A DNA stretch of 64,000 nucleotides from Sediminibacillus halophilus (lineage in GTDB: Bacteria > Bacillota > Bacilli > Bacillales > Amphibacillaceae), in contig NZ_FNHF01000002.1 in assembly GCF_900103695.1 (NCBI RefSeq), positions 372,001-436,000 on the forward strand, given 5' to 3'. Of the stretch, positions 35,621-43,822 are shown piece after piece (positions within the stretch are counted from its first letter, which is position 1; each line of letters starts with the position of its first letter). Under the pieces are notes generated by a model, which worked only from the letters and a program-made list of their open reading frames with translations, did not search any database and was not told the DNA's origin. The translations under genes and the position numbers were made by a program.

Positions 35621-36355
35621 TTATATTTTTGTTTCTACTTCGCTGTTTTCTTTTAATTGAGCAAGCAATTCACTGATTTCCTCGTTCTGCTTTTGTTGTA
35701 CCAACAATTCTTTAATCTTATCTTTTACTTCTTCATAATCTTGAATATCTTCCTGCTGGCTGGCAAGTTGATCATAATATTCTTTCGCTTCATCGTCGGT
35801 GACTTCCGGCTCAGAAATTTCATTTTGCAAGTACACCTGCATTTTCACTTCTTGAGCAAGAGACTTACGCAGATCTTCTTCTGTGTTACCACTCTCTTTT
35901 AAAGAAGCTTGGTACTGTTCATCATCTTCGAACTGAGATTTATATTGTTCCAGTGACTGATCCACCTGCTCCTCAGGCGCCTCTATTTCTTGTTTATCTA
36001 TTTCCTGCATGACCAATTCCTGGTTGACCAACATATCAATCGTTTGCTGTTTTACCAGTTCCTCATCACTTGTATCTTGACCGCTTCGCATCAAAGTGGA
36101 AAATGTTTGGGGCAGTGCTTCATTGAAGGCGTCGCCTTTGATTTCTTCCCCATTTACCACGGCGACAAGTTCATCCTCTTCTACTTTCTGAGCCTCCATT
36201 TGCTCCTGCTGTTCCTGCTGCTGCTTTGCCATTTCCTCTTGCGCTTGTTGCTGTTCGGCATTTTGATCATTCTCCTGGGCACTATCCTCGTCATCACTGC
36301 ACGCCGCCAACAAACTTACAAAGAGCGCCATCATTAAAAGTGTGAGTTTCTTCAT
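35621..36355 (-). CDS. SurA_N-domain lipoprotein, PrsA-like without a PPIase domain
   Basis: A 244-residue exported lipoprotein: signal peptide, lipobox LLAAC (Cys about 19), then an unusual Gln/Glu/Met-rich stretch (residues about 30-60, low complexity, probably helical), and a SurA N-terminal-like chaperone region (VVNGEEIKGDAFNEALPQTF; NQELVMQEIDKQEIEAPEEQVD). The parvulin prolyl isomerase domain of PrsA is absent, so a binding or folding role on the outer face is more likely than catalysis. ATG 36355 follows ATGAGG. Transcribed alone with a strong terminator. Confidence 0.8.
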   Translation of the reverse strand: MKKLTLLMMALFVSLLAACSDDEDSAQENDQNAEQQQAQEEMAKQQQEQQEQMEAQKVEEDELVAVVNGEEIKGDAFNEALPQTFSTLMRSGQDTSDEELVKQQTIDMLVNQELVMQEIDKQEIEAPEEQVDQSLEQYKSQFEDDEQYQASLKESGNTEEDLRKSLAQEVKMQVYLQNEISEPEVTDDEAKEYYDQLASQQEDIQDYEEVKDKIKELLVQQKQNEEISELLAQLKENSEVETKI

Positions 36356-36520
36356 TTGTTCATGCCTCATTTCCTAAATATTCTTCCCCCTTTATACATG
36401 GTTTTCTTTGCCATTGCAAGCGGCAAGGATAAGAAGGCATACCAGAACCCTGTCCATAATAGGGTTGAACCAGATTATTACAGTTTTTTTACAGGGCTGA
36501 CAGTGAGGACAGATGCTATG

Positions 36521-36552
36521 AAAAAGGCTGCCATCCTGACAGAACAGCAGCC
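36521..36552 (-). terminator. Terminator of the beta-glucoside operon
   Basis: On the minus strand GGCTGC (36552-36547) pairs with GCAGCC (36531-36526) and is followed by TTTTT, 8 bases after the GH1 stop codon. The loop is long (15 bases) with possible inner pairs. Confidence 0.65.
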
Positions 36553-36559
36553 GGTAAAG

Positions 36560-37903
36560 TTATACCTCCAACCAATGATTGTTCACCAGTTTTTGATACC
36601 AATAAAAGCTCTCTTTTTTTGTACGCTCGAGCGTGCGGTAATTCACATGGACGAGACCGAAGCGTTTGCTATAGCCTTCTGCCCATTCAAAATTGTCGAG
36701 AAGCGACCAGGTAATATATCCTTTTAGATTTACGCCTGATTTTATACTCCGTGCCACAGCTGTGACGTGGGCTTTTAAGTAGTCAACCCTGCGCTGATCA
36801 TCAACTGTCCCTTTTTCCACGTCGTCATTGATACAAATCCCATTTTCCGTAATATAGATAGGGATGTTTCCGTATTTATCAGCTATGAAAGTCAGTACTT
36901 TATAAAAACCTTCTGCATTAATATACCAACCAATGTCTGTTTTTTTGTAGCCCATATCGATTCCTTCTACCTGAAGCATACCGCTATTTTTGTTATGTCT
37001 GGCGACGTTGGATTCATAATAGTTGATACCGATAAAGTCCACCGGTTGTTGGATCCACTCCATGTCTCCTTCTTCAATGGCAAGGGTGGCTTCGCGATCC
37101 GCAAACCATTCGACCATGAACTCAGGATATTTTCCCTTAAAAACCGGATCAAGGAACCAATCGATCATCCACCCCATTCCTCTACGGCAGGCATCCATGT
37201 CTTCCCCACTGTTACTATAGGCTTCAAGCCAGGTAACATTGGGGGCAAAACCAATCTTCCCACCCGTTTTCATTTCGCGAAATTTAGCTACCGCTTTGCC
37301 GTGGGCTAGCAACAAGTGGTGGGAAATAGTAACCGCCAGTCCAAGATCCTGGTTCCCTGGAGCATGGGCGCCGATATAATTGGATAAAAAAGAGACACAC
37401 CACGGTTCATTGATTGTTAACCATGAATGGATTTTCCCGGAAAATTCCTGGAACATCAACTCAGCATATGCAACAAATGCTTCTACCGTCTCCCGGTTAT
37501 CCCAGCCGCCTATATCCTGCAGGGCCTGTGGCAAATCCCAATGATAAAGCGTACACATCGGCTCAATTCCATTGGCCAGCAGTTCATCGACGAGGCGGTG
37601 ATAATAATCAAGCCCTTCCCGGTTTACTTCTCCTTTACCGTTCGGAAAAATCCTCGGCCAGGATACCGAAAAGCGATACACATCTACCCCCAGTTCCTTC
37701 ATTAGTTGGATATCCTCTTCAAATCGATGATAGCTGTCACAGGCTACATCGCCATTATCTCCGTTAAGTACCTTTCCTGGCGTGTGGGAAAACGTATCCC
37801 AAATGGACGGGCCTCTGCCGCCTTCTGTAACGCCTCCTTCAATTTGATAAGCAGCCGTTGCCACACCCCAACGAAAATCCTCCCCAAACTCAATTATCGC
37901 CAT
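36560..37903 (-). CDS. GH1 beta-glucosidase
   Basis: A 447-residue cytoplasmic glycoside hydrolase of family 1 that would release glucose (or another sugar) from imported beta-glucosides such as cellobiose. The acid/base Glu166 is in TINEP and the nucleophile Glu353 in YITENG; the N-terminal signature FRWGVATAAYQIEGG and the substrate loop YSKRFGLVHV near the end are complete. There is no 6-phospho-specific PTS partner. I start at ATG 37903 (MAIIEFG) because GGGAGAGG lies just upstream; a longer frame would read into the palindromic repeat at 37928-37996. Last gene of the LacI-containing operon. Confidence 0.95.
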   Translation of the reverse strand: MAIIEFGEDFRWGVATAAYQIEGGVTEGGRGPSIWDTFSHTPGKVLNGDNGDVACDSYHRFEEDIQLMKELGVDVYRFSVSWPRIFPNGKGEVNREGLDYYHRLVDELLANGIEPMCTLYHWDLPQALQDIGGWDNRETVEAFVAYAELMFQEFSGKIHSWLTINEPWCVSFLSNYIGAHAPGNQDLGLAVTISHHLLLAHGKAVAKFREMKTGGKIGFAPNVTWLEAYSNSGEDMDACRRGMGWMIDWFLDPVFKGKYPEFMVEWFADREATLAIEEGDMEWIQQPVDFIGINYYESNVARHNKNSGMLQVEGIDMGYKKTDIGWYINAEGFYKVLTFIADKYGNIPIYITENGICINDDVEKGTVDDQRRVDYLKAHVTAVARSIKSGVNLKGYITWSLLDNFEWAEGYSKRFGLVHVNYRTLERTKKESFYWYQKLVNNHWLEV

Positions 37904-37927
37904 AAAACCTCTCCCTTCCCTGATAGG

Positions 37928-37996
37928 AGGGTCAGTCCCCCAACACGCTACCACTCCACCACGACGCAGTGTTACTTCGTTGGGGGACTGTCCCCA
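37928..37996. repeat. Dispersed palindrome with GGGTCAGTCCCCC ends, copy 2
   Basis: GGGTCAGTCCCCCAAC (37929-37944) faces GTTGGGGGACTGTCCC (37979-37994), a 16-bp inverted repeat with one G-T pair. It lies between the GH1 start and the DUF624 gene, and its right arm forms the last codons and stop of that gene (GDSPPTK). Same family as the copy at 31538-31616. Confidence 0.75.
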
Positions 37997-38631
37997 ATAA
38001 TAGTGTCATTTGGTCTCTCTTCGTTTGTTGTTTGGTTTTTAATCTGGATGATTAGCTTGTCAAAGATATAATACATGATGAACGCTAGCAGACTGCCGAT
38101 GATGAGCAAAAAAAACGGGAAGTAGTAGACAATCGCTACTCCAGCTACAAAAATGGTTGCATAAGAAAGCGCATGCAATATTTTGCTGATTGAAAGCAGT
38201 AAAGCATTTTTCATCACGTTCAAGATGGTTAATTCATAATTTACCAGCATAAAAAACAGGTTGGGCATAGTAATGCCATACAAAATCGCAGCAAACATCG
38301 TTATGGTAAAAAGGATGCTGCTTCCTGGAAAAGAATAGATTAGGAGAATCGAAGCATCGAAATAGAGAACCGCTCCTCCGACTAGCCAGAGAAGTCCAAT
38401 AACAAAGCTCTTTCTGAAATTGTCCCTGAATTTACTTATGTAAATTTGGAAGACACCGGAATCTATCCCTTTTAAATGCCATTGCCGGACAACGGCAAAC
38501 AGGGCTGTTGTTGCCGGAAAAATCGTGATTACCGGCAGACAACAAACAAGCCACATCATATTCAATAATAAAAAATGGGTAAAAATATCCATAATTCGGT
38601 TAAACGTACTTTGCGTTCGCTGCATGGCCAT
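37972..38631 (-). CDS. DUF624 (YesL-family) membrane protein
   Basis: A 219-residue protein with four to five hydrophobic segments and the family marks MWLVCCLPVITIFPATTALFAVVRQW. YesL-like genes accompany CUT1 importers and polysaccharide-use genes throughout Bacillaceae, but their function is unknown. The C-terminal tail after the last helix is encoded partly by an inserted palindromic repeat, so the natural end may have been different. I choose ATG 38631, close after AAAGGGTGG; ATG 38625 is also possible. It follows the LacI gene by 12 bases. Confidence 0.82.
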   Translation of the reverse strand: MAMQRTQSTFNRIMDIFTHFLLLNMMWLVCCLPVITIFPATTALFAVVRQWHLKGIDSGVFQIYISKFRDNFRKSFVIGLLWLVGGAVLYFDASILLIYSFPGSSILFTITMFAAILYGITMPNLFFMLVNYELTILNVMKNALLLSISKILHALSYATIFVAGVAIVYYFPFFLLIIGSLLAFIMYYIFDKLIIQIKNQTTNEERPNDTIIGDSPPTK

Positions 38632-38643
38632 CACTGCCACCCT

Positions 38644-39675
38644 TTAAATAGAAAGTTTTTTTGTATCAATCGTTGAAGATTCCCGGATTACCAGCTCGGG
38701 GTCTACCAATATCGAACTCGGTTCGGTATTGCCATTAATCAAATCATTCAGCATATATGCAGCCAGCCTGCCCATTTTATCCTTATCCTGTTTCACCGTA
38801 CTCAAAGCCGGATCACTGTACCGGCATGCTTCAATATCATCACATCCTATCAGCTTTATATCGACAGGAATGTTCAAACCGACTTCCTTTATTGCCTTCA
38901 TCGCCCCTAACGCCATCATATCCGAAGCAGCAAAGACCGCCTGCGGATATGGCCGGTTCTGAAGAATTTCTTTCATCGCATGATAACCGCTTTCTTCAAA
39001 ATAATTCCCATACTGAATCCACTCTGGTTTGACGGTCATCCCCAGTTGATTCATACTGTGCAAAAAGCCCTGTTTACGAATATCAGAAATCACCGAATCC
39101 TCTGGCCCGCCGATAAACGCGACTTCTTTTAGAGAGTGCAAATAAAAGTATTCCACCACTTTTGCCGAAACTTTGCTATTGTCCGTTGTCACATAGCTGG
39201 AGGACGGTCCTGTCATCTCGATATCCACTCCCAAACAAGGGACAGAACTCTGATCCAGTTCGTAAATAGAATCTTCAATATAGTCCCCGGCCACGATCAA
39301 ACAGCCATCCAGCTGGAAATGCTTACATCTTGCCAGATAATCCTGACTGCTTTTACTGAACTGATTGTTGGAAAAAACCAAAATATCGTAACCCATCTGG
39401 CCGATGGTTTTGCGAAATGCATTGATCACTTGATTGAAAAAAGGGTGGTTGAAATCGACATCGATTTCCCCGGCATAAATCAAACCGATCAGATTTGATT
39501 TTTTCGTAGCAAGCGATTTGGCCGAAAAACTTGGCTGATAGCCGGTTTCTTCAATTATTTTCATAACCTTTTCTTTTGTTTTCCAGCCAATGCTGCCGGT
39601 ATCATTAATGATTTTAGACACGGTTCCAGGCGATACGCCTGCCATTTTGGCAATATCTTTGATTGTCAGCTTCAT
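38644..39675 (-). CDS. LacI-family transcriptional regulator of the beta-glucoside operon
   Basis: A 343-residue repressor with the LacI helix-turn-helix (TIKDIAKMAGVSPGTVSKII, residues 3-22, hinge FSAKSLATKK) and a periplasmic-binding-like sensor domain (LIGLIYAGEIDVDF onward; SDMMALGAMKAI). It is encoded inside the operon between the permease and DUF624 genes, an arrangement that suggests autoregulation. The palindromes at 42991-43002 and 43138-43149 flanking the operon promoter are the best operator candidates. The inducing sugar is unknown, probably a beta-glucoside. Confidence 0.93.
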   Translation of the reverse strand: MKLTIKDIAKMAGVSPGTVSKIINDTGSIGWKTKEKVMKIIEETGYQPSFSAKSLATKKSNLIGLIYAGEIDVDFNHPFFNQVINAFRKTIGQMGYDILVFSNNQFSKSSQDYLARCKHFQLDGCLIVAGDYIEDSIYELDQSSVPCLGVDIEMTGPSSSYVTTDNSKVSAKVVEYFYLHSLKEVAFIGGPEDSVISDIRKQGFLHSMNQLGMTVKPEWIQYGNYFEESGYHAMKEILQNRPYPQAVFAASDMMALGAMKAIKEVGLNIPVDIKLIGCDDIEACRYSDPALSTVKQDKDKMGRLAAYMLNDLINGNTEPSSILVDPELVIRESSTIDTKKLSI

Positions 39676-39709
39676 AGTGATCCCTCAGTCTTATTGATAT
39701 ACTATTGTT

Positions 39710-40558
39710 TTAGCTTTTTACTGCTCCTTGTGTCAAGCTTTGTATAAACATCCGGTTGAATAGCAAGAAGATAATAATCAACGGAACCGTTGCCCAAAAT
39801 GTTCCTGATAAAATCATGCCGTTGTCCCGCACATAATTATCAATCAAATTTCGCAATGCAATCTGGATGGTATAAGAGGACTCTTCACGCAGGACGACCA
39901 GCGGCCATAGAAAGTCATTCCACATATACATAAATTTGATGATCGCCAAAGTAGCAAAAGCCGGAATTATTACCGGAACTGCAATGTTCCAGTAGATGCG
40001 AAAATTGGAGCAGCCATCGATTTTTGCCGCATCGATCAACTCATCCGGCACATTACTGCTAATGTACTGTCTCATCCAAAAAATGCCGAATGCATCGATC
40101 ATTCCCGGTACAATAATTGCTTTCAAGTCGTTTACCCAATCAAGCTTGGTGATAATGTAATATTGCGGAATTAAACCTAGCTGAGGCGGGACCATCATTG
40201 TCACTAGCAAAAAAATAAACAGCAGGTTTTTTCCTTTGAATTGAAATTTCGCAAAAGCAAACCCTGCCAGAGAGCAAAGAATCAACACTCCTGCTGTCGT
40301 CACAGACGCTACAATCAATGAATTCCACATCGCTCCAAAAAAGTCGATATTACTTAATACATTTTGAAAGTTTTCCACCAGCTGTTTACCAGGAATGAAC
40401 GCTGGCGGTACAGCGTTAATAGCACTATTATGGTTCGCTGCCATCACGAACATCCAATAAAACGGGAAGACAGATAGAATGGCAGCAACTAGCAGCAAAA
40501 AATAGACGAACAACTTGGAAATGGACAATTTTCTCGTTTTTCCTATGGTTTTACTCAT
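39710..40558 (-). CDS. Sugar ABC transporter permease, CUT1 (MalG-like)
   Basis: A 282-residue membrane subunit with six hydrophobic segments, the EAA loop (LIDAAKIDGCSNFRIYWNIAVP, residues about 170-190) and the end FIQSLTQGAVKS. I start at ATG 40558 (MSKTIGK), 8 bases after AGGAG; an in-frame GTG three codons earlier lies too close. It follows the MalF-like gene by 11 bases and precedes the LacI gene by 34. Confidence 0.93.
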   Translation of the reverse strand: MSKTIGKTRKLSISKLFVYFLLLVAAILSVFPFYWMFVMAANHNSAINAVPPAFIPGKQLVENFQNVLSNIDFFGAMWNSLIVASVTTAGVLILCSLAGFAFAKFQFKGKNLLFIFLLVTMMVPPQLGLIPQYYIITKLDWVNDLKAIIVPGMIDAFGIFWMRQYISSNVPDELIDAAKIDGCSNFRIYWNIAVPVIIPAFATLAIIKFMYMWNDFLWPLVVLREESSYTIQIALRNLIDNYVRDNGMILSGTFWATVPLIIIFLLFNRMFIQSLTQGAVKS

Positions 40559-40569
40559 CTGCCACACTC

Positions 40570-41532
40570 CTATCTTCCAATCCGATTGGTAAAGAATACA
40601 TTGATGCTGGATAATACTATGATAATGAAGAACAAAATAATCGCTGTTGCAGAGGCGGTTCCGAAGGCCATATTGGAAAATGCCTCGCGATACAGATACA
40701 ACACAACAGTAATCCCTTCTTCTCTAAAACTTCTTCCAAGGAAAACCAATGGTTCCGTAAACAATTGCATGGCACCGATCGTGGATAAAAAGACAGTTAA
40801 AATGATAATCGGCTTCAGCATCGGAATGGTAATATACTGAATTTGCTGCCGGATACTGGCGCCGTCAATCTTGGCAGCTTCATAAAGATCGTTCGGTATT
40901 CCTTGCAAACCAGCCAGATAGATTATTGTATTGTATCCAACCCAACGCCAGAAGACCATGGTCGAGATCGCTATTTTCACTCCCCACTCCGAAGTGGACC
41001 AGCTGACTGAATCAAATCCCAGCCAGTTGAGCACGACGTTCATCAATCCAAAATCCTGGCTGTTGAACATAACGCCGAAAACAATTGCTACGGCCACTGT
41101 TGATGTGACATACGGCATAAAAATCGAAACGCGGAAAAAGCTTTTGAACTTAAGCAGCGCGGAGTTCAACGCGTAAGCAAGGATGATGCCGATAATCAAT
41201 TGCGGCAGGGTACCGATGATTCCGATTGCCGCTGTGTTGAACAACGACTTCCAAAAAATCGGGTCGCTTAGTACAAAGCGAAAATTTTGCAAACCGACAA
41301 ATTCCATTTCTCCGAGTCCGTTCCATTTTTGAAAACCGAGATAAAAGCTGAATAACATCGGAAACAAACCAAAGATAGCAAACAGTAGATAAAACGGAGA
41401 AATATACAAGTAACCGGACAGCGCATCCTTTTTCTTTTCACTAAGATGAAAGAAAGGGCGCTTTTTTCCGGGTGAAGGCTTTGCCGGAACTGGCTTCGTC
41501 TCTGTTTGAGGCTGTAATTGCGGTTGGGCCAT
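40570..41532 (-). CDS. Sugar ABC transporter permease, CUT1 (MalF-like)
   Basis: A 320-residue membrane subunit with a Pro/Gln-rich cytoplasmic N-terminus of about 35 residues, then six hydrophobic segments and EAA loop ([19 protein letters not shown]). It works with the MalG-like partner and a shared ATPase not encoded here. A hairpin lies in the 65-base gap after the binding-protein gene. Confidence 0.93.
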   Translation of the reverse strand: MAQPQLQPQTETKPVPAKPSPGKKRPFFHLSEKKKDALSGYLYISPFYLLFAIFGLFPMLFSFYLGFQKWNGLGEMEFVGLQNFRFVLSDPIFWKSLFNTAAIGIIGTLPQLIIGIILAYALNSALLKFKSFFRVSIFMPYVTSTVAVAIVFGVMFNSQDFGLMNVVLNWLGFDSVSWSTSEWGVKIAISTMVFWRWVGYNTIIYLAGLQGIPNDLYEAAKIDGASIRQQIQYITIPMLKPIIILTVFLSTIGAMQLFTEPLVFLGRSFREEGITVVLYLYREAFSNMAFGTASATAIILFFIIIVLSSINVFFTNRIGR

Positions 41533-41556
41533 AACACTATCCCCCTTTCATTGGTT

Positions 41557-41588
41557 AACGGTCCAGGCCGTATTGGCCCCGGACCGTT
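41557..41588 (-). promoter_or_regulatory. Intercistronic hairpin after the binding-protein gene
   Basis: AACGGTCC (41557-41564) pairs with GGACCGTT (41581-41588), with an inner GGCC/GGCC pair. The stem lies 10 bases after the binding-protein stop, and the permease gene follows. No strong T-run on the minus strand, so partial termination or mRNA protection is likely. Confidence 0.6.
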
Positions 41589-41597
41589 TGAAGCTCC

Positions 41598-42887
41598 TTA
41601 CTGTCTGGCTAATTGATCTTCTATCCGTTTAACTGCTGCATCCCATTCTTTTTGCGGATCTGCACCTTCAACCGCCACGTTGGTCAGTGCCAAAATCAAT
41701 TCATCCTGAACGATCGAGTAATTGACACCCATATAAATCGGTTTAACAGACTTTGCGGCTTCGGCAAACGTTTTGGCTGTCTCTGCACCGCTGAAATATT
41801 CATCTGTAGTAGCTAAAAACTCTTCATCCTCATATACTTCCGGAGCCGAAGGGAACAACCCGTTATTGTGGAAGGATTTCAATTGATTTTCCGGTGACAG
41901 AAGCCATTCAATAAATGCGTAGGCTTCTTCCGGATGGTCGGACTCTTTCGGAATCGCCATGAAAGACCCTCCCCAGTTTCCTGCACCTTCCGGAATCGTT
42001 GTTAACGACCATTTACCTTCCGCGTCTGGAGCATTTCCTTTTACATTGGCAATCATCCAGGCAGGAGCGCCGATCAACGTAGCATAGCTGCCATCCGCCA
42101 TGGCACTTCCCCATTCAGGAGTCCATAGAGCGTTTTGTCCGACCAATCCTTCCTCGATTAACTTTGTCGTATAATCATACGCTTCTTTCACATATGGAGA
42201 AGATTCAATAATCAGTTCATCGTCCTCATTGAAATATTGCTCTGGAGCCTGGTCGCGTAAAGCGGAGAACATTAGTTCAGGACTATCCGTTATCGGCTTT
42301 CCGGTTTTTTCCTTGATTTGTTTCGCTGCTTCGTAATAGGAGTCCCAGTCATTTATTTCTGCTGACAATTCTTGAGGGTCTGTCGGTAAACCAGCTTCCT
42401 CCATTACATCCGTACGGTAAAACATGGTTGTCGGCCCGATATCAGTAGGAAGGCCTAGTTGAAATTCTCCATCTACACTTTGAGCCTGTTGCCATTTCCA
42501 ATCCAAGTATTTATCCTGCACATCTTTTGCGCCATAATCGTTCAAATTGTAAAATTGATCTTTCGCCTGCATAAACTTGGCGATTTGACTTACTTCAATC
42601 ATGCTGATGTCCGGCGCTCCACTGCCGGCAGAAAGAGAAGTAAACAGGTTATTATGAACGTCAGACATTTCTCCCTCGTTAAGATTGATTTTCACATCAG
42701 GATTTTCTTTCATGTATTCATCTACCAATACATCATATCCCGCACTCCCGAATACCCAAAAATCCAGTTCCACTTTGCCATCGCTATTCCCTGAGCCGCC
42801 ATCCTCTGAAGCTTTACTATCATCACTACATCCTGCCAGTGCTAAAACCAGCGAAAGAAATGCCACCATGTAAAACAGTTTTTTCAT
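41598..42887 (-). CDS. Sugar ABC transporter substrate-binding lipoprotein, CUT1
   Basis: A 429-residue extracellular receptor, first gene of the beta-glucoside operon. Signal peptide with lipobox LALAGC (Cys about 19), short acidic linker, then the SBP_bac_1 fold (VELDFWVFGSAGYDVL at the mature start). I start at ATG 42887 (MKKLFYM) because GGGGGT lies 7 bases upstream; the frame stays open 46 codons further upstream but that part contains the operator and leader and has no signal-peptide logic. Ligand inferred as a beta-glucoside from the GH1 enzyme. Confidence 0.93.
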   Translation of the reverse strand: MKKLFYMVAFLSLVLALAGCSDDSKASEDGGSGNSDGKVELDFWVFGSAGYDVLVDEYMKENPDVKINLNEGEMSDVHNNLFTSLSAGSGAPDISMIEVSQIAKFMQAKDQFYNLNDYGAKDVQDKYLDWKWQQAQSVDGEFQLGLPTDIGPTTMFYRTDVMEEAGLPTDPQELSAEINDWDSYYEAAKQIKEKTGKPITDSPELMFSALRDQAPEQYFNEDDELIIESSPYVKEAYDYTTKLIEEGLVGQNALWTPEWGSAMADGSYATLIGAPAWMIANVKGNAPDAEGKWSLTTIPEGAGNWGGSFMAIPKESDHPEEAYAFIEWLLSPENQLKSFHNNGLFPSAPEVYEDEEFLATTDEYFSGAETAKTFAEAAKSVKPIYMGVNYSIVQDELILALTNVAVEGADPQKEWDAAVKRIEDQLARQ

Positions 42888-42990
42888 TACTTTTACCCCC
42901 ATTTTTTTTAATATGGCCTCTACATGTAACCAAGAAACGAACTTAATCCACCCCCATTTACTAAGAAACCGAAAAAAGAAGGGAAAGAAG

Positions 42991-43002
42991 GAAACCGGTT
43001 TC
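42991..43002. promoter_or_regulatory. LacI-type operator, downstream site
   Basis: GAAACCGGTTTC is a perfect 12-bp palindrome with a central CG, the usual form of LacI/GalR operators. It lies about 65 bases downstream of the predicted transcription start of the operon encoding the LacI-family regulator. Confidence 0.7.
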
Positions 43003-43047
43003 TTAAAATGTCGTAAAAAATACATATAGGTTTCCTGAAAAACTATA

Positions 43048-43096
43048 TGTAAACGCTTTCTACACTGAGTATATTATGTTATTTGGGCAAAAGCAA
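43048..43096 (-). promoter_or_regulatory. Promoter of the beta-glucoside operon with cre-like site and leader palindrome
   Basis: On the minus strand TTGCTT (43096-43091), 17 bases, TATACT (43073-43068). TGTAAACGCTTTCT (plus, 43048-43061) fits the cre consensus except the last base and covers the start point. Just downstream TACATATAG (43021-43029) and CTATATGTA (43043-43051) form a 9-bp perfect inverted repeat in the leader. Confidence 0.65.
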
Positions 43097-43137
43097 GATT
43101 TTTTTCAGAATTTTTACCATTTTTTAAAAAGAAATAG

Positions 43138-43149
43138 GAAATCGGTTTC
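43138..43149. promoter_or_regulatory. LacI-type operator, upstream site
   Basis: GAAATCGGTTTC differs from the downstream operator by one base and lies about 82 bases before the start point. The centres are 147 bases apart. In the rest of the 42888-43425 gap I see no gene. Confidence 0.6.
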
Positions 43150-43353
43150 TCGAACAAAAGCTTACTAGAGGGATCTTTAACAAGAGATGGCCTTATTCTG
43201 CTTGGCATTTTGACGAGCGCCAATTTTGACAATAGTAACGAAATAGTCCAGTTTTTCATGTCACATAGAATGCTTAAGGCAAGACCATCCTTCACAAGGC
43301 GGAATTTCCCTAACATCAAAGGTGGAGTCAAAACATCATTATTTTAAAAAGAA

Positions 43354-43389
43354 GAACCGAACGAGTCGAATGCTAAGATCGTTCGGTTC
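43354..43389. terminator. CCGAACGA-family hairpin after the DUF779 gene
   Basis: GAACCGAACGA (43354-43364) is perfectly complementary to TCGTTCGGTTC (43379-43389), loop of 14. On the minus strand it is followed by TTCTTTTT, 37 bases after the DUF779 stop. The next bases on the plus strand, TTGCTTTCGCCGCTATGCTTTTGT, are shared in part with the copies near 21526 and 50137. Confidence 0.75.
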
Positions 43390-43425
43390 TTGCTTTCGCC
43401 GCTATGCTTTTGTACCCGCCTCTGG

Positions 43426-43788
43426 TCAACCTTCTTCTGCGAGTTGCTTTCGTTCTTTCTCTGTAAATACTCGTGAACGGGTTAAAAACCGTTTTCCTTC
43501 CGGTCCTTCCAAGGAAAACATGCCTCCTCTCCCATCTACAACATCAATAATCAATTGAGTATGTTTCCAATACTCATATTGATCCTTTGAAATATAAAAG
43601 GGTGTATCCTCAATTACCCCGAGTCGTACATCCGAGCTGCCGACACGGAACTCATCCCGGGGAAAGCACATAGGAGAACTGCCATCACAGCAGCCACCCG
43701 ATTGATGAAACATCAGTGGACCATGACGTTTTTTCAAGCGTTCAATCAAATCAGCTGCTTCCTCAGTTGCGGTCACCTTCTCGATCAT
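43426..43788 (-). CDS. DUF779 protein, partner of aldehyde dehydrogenase
   Basis: A 120-residue soluble protein of the DUF779 family, recognised by HQSGGCCDGSSPMC (residues about 28-41) and the central IEDTPFYISKDQYEYWKHTQ. DUF779 genes lie beside acetaldehyde-type dehydrogenase genes in many bacteria, and the Cys cluster may bind metal; the function is unknown. It starts 34 bases after the dehydrogenase gene on the same strand. Confidence 0.88.
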   Translation of the reverse strand: MIEKVTATEEAADLIERLKKRHGPLMFHQSGGCCDGSSPMCFPRDEFRVGSSDVRLGVIEDTPFYISKDQYEYWKHTQLIIDVVDGRGGMFSLEGPEGKRFLTRSRVFTEKERKQLAEEG

Positions 43789-43822
43789 GCTTCCACTCCT
43801 TTCCTAAGCAGTCAGTTGAGGA

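Noticed and set aside
43074-43331. Small minus-strand open frame in the operator region upstream of the beta-glucoside operon
   Set aside because: No ribosome site, and it covers the promoter and LacI-type operators.
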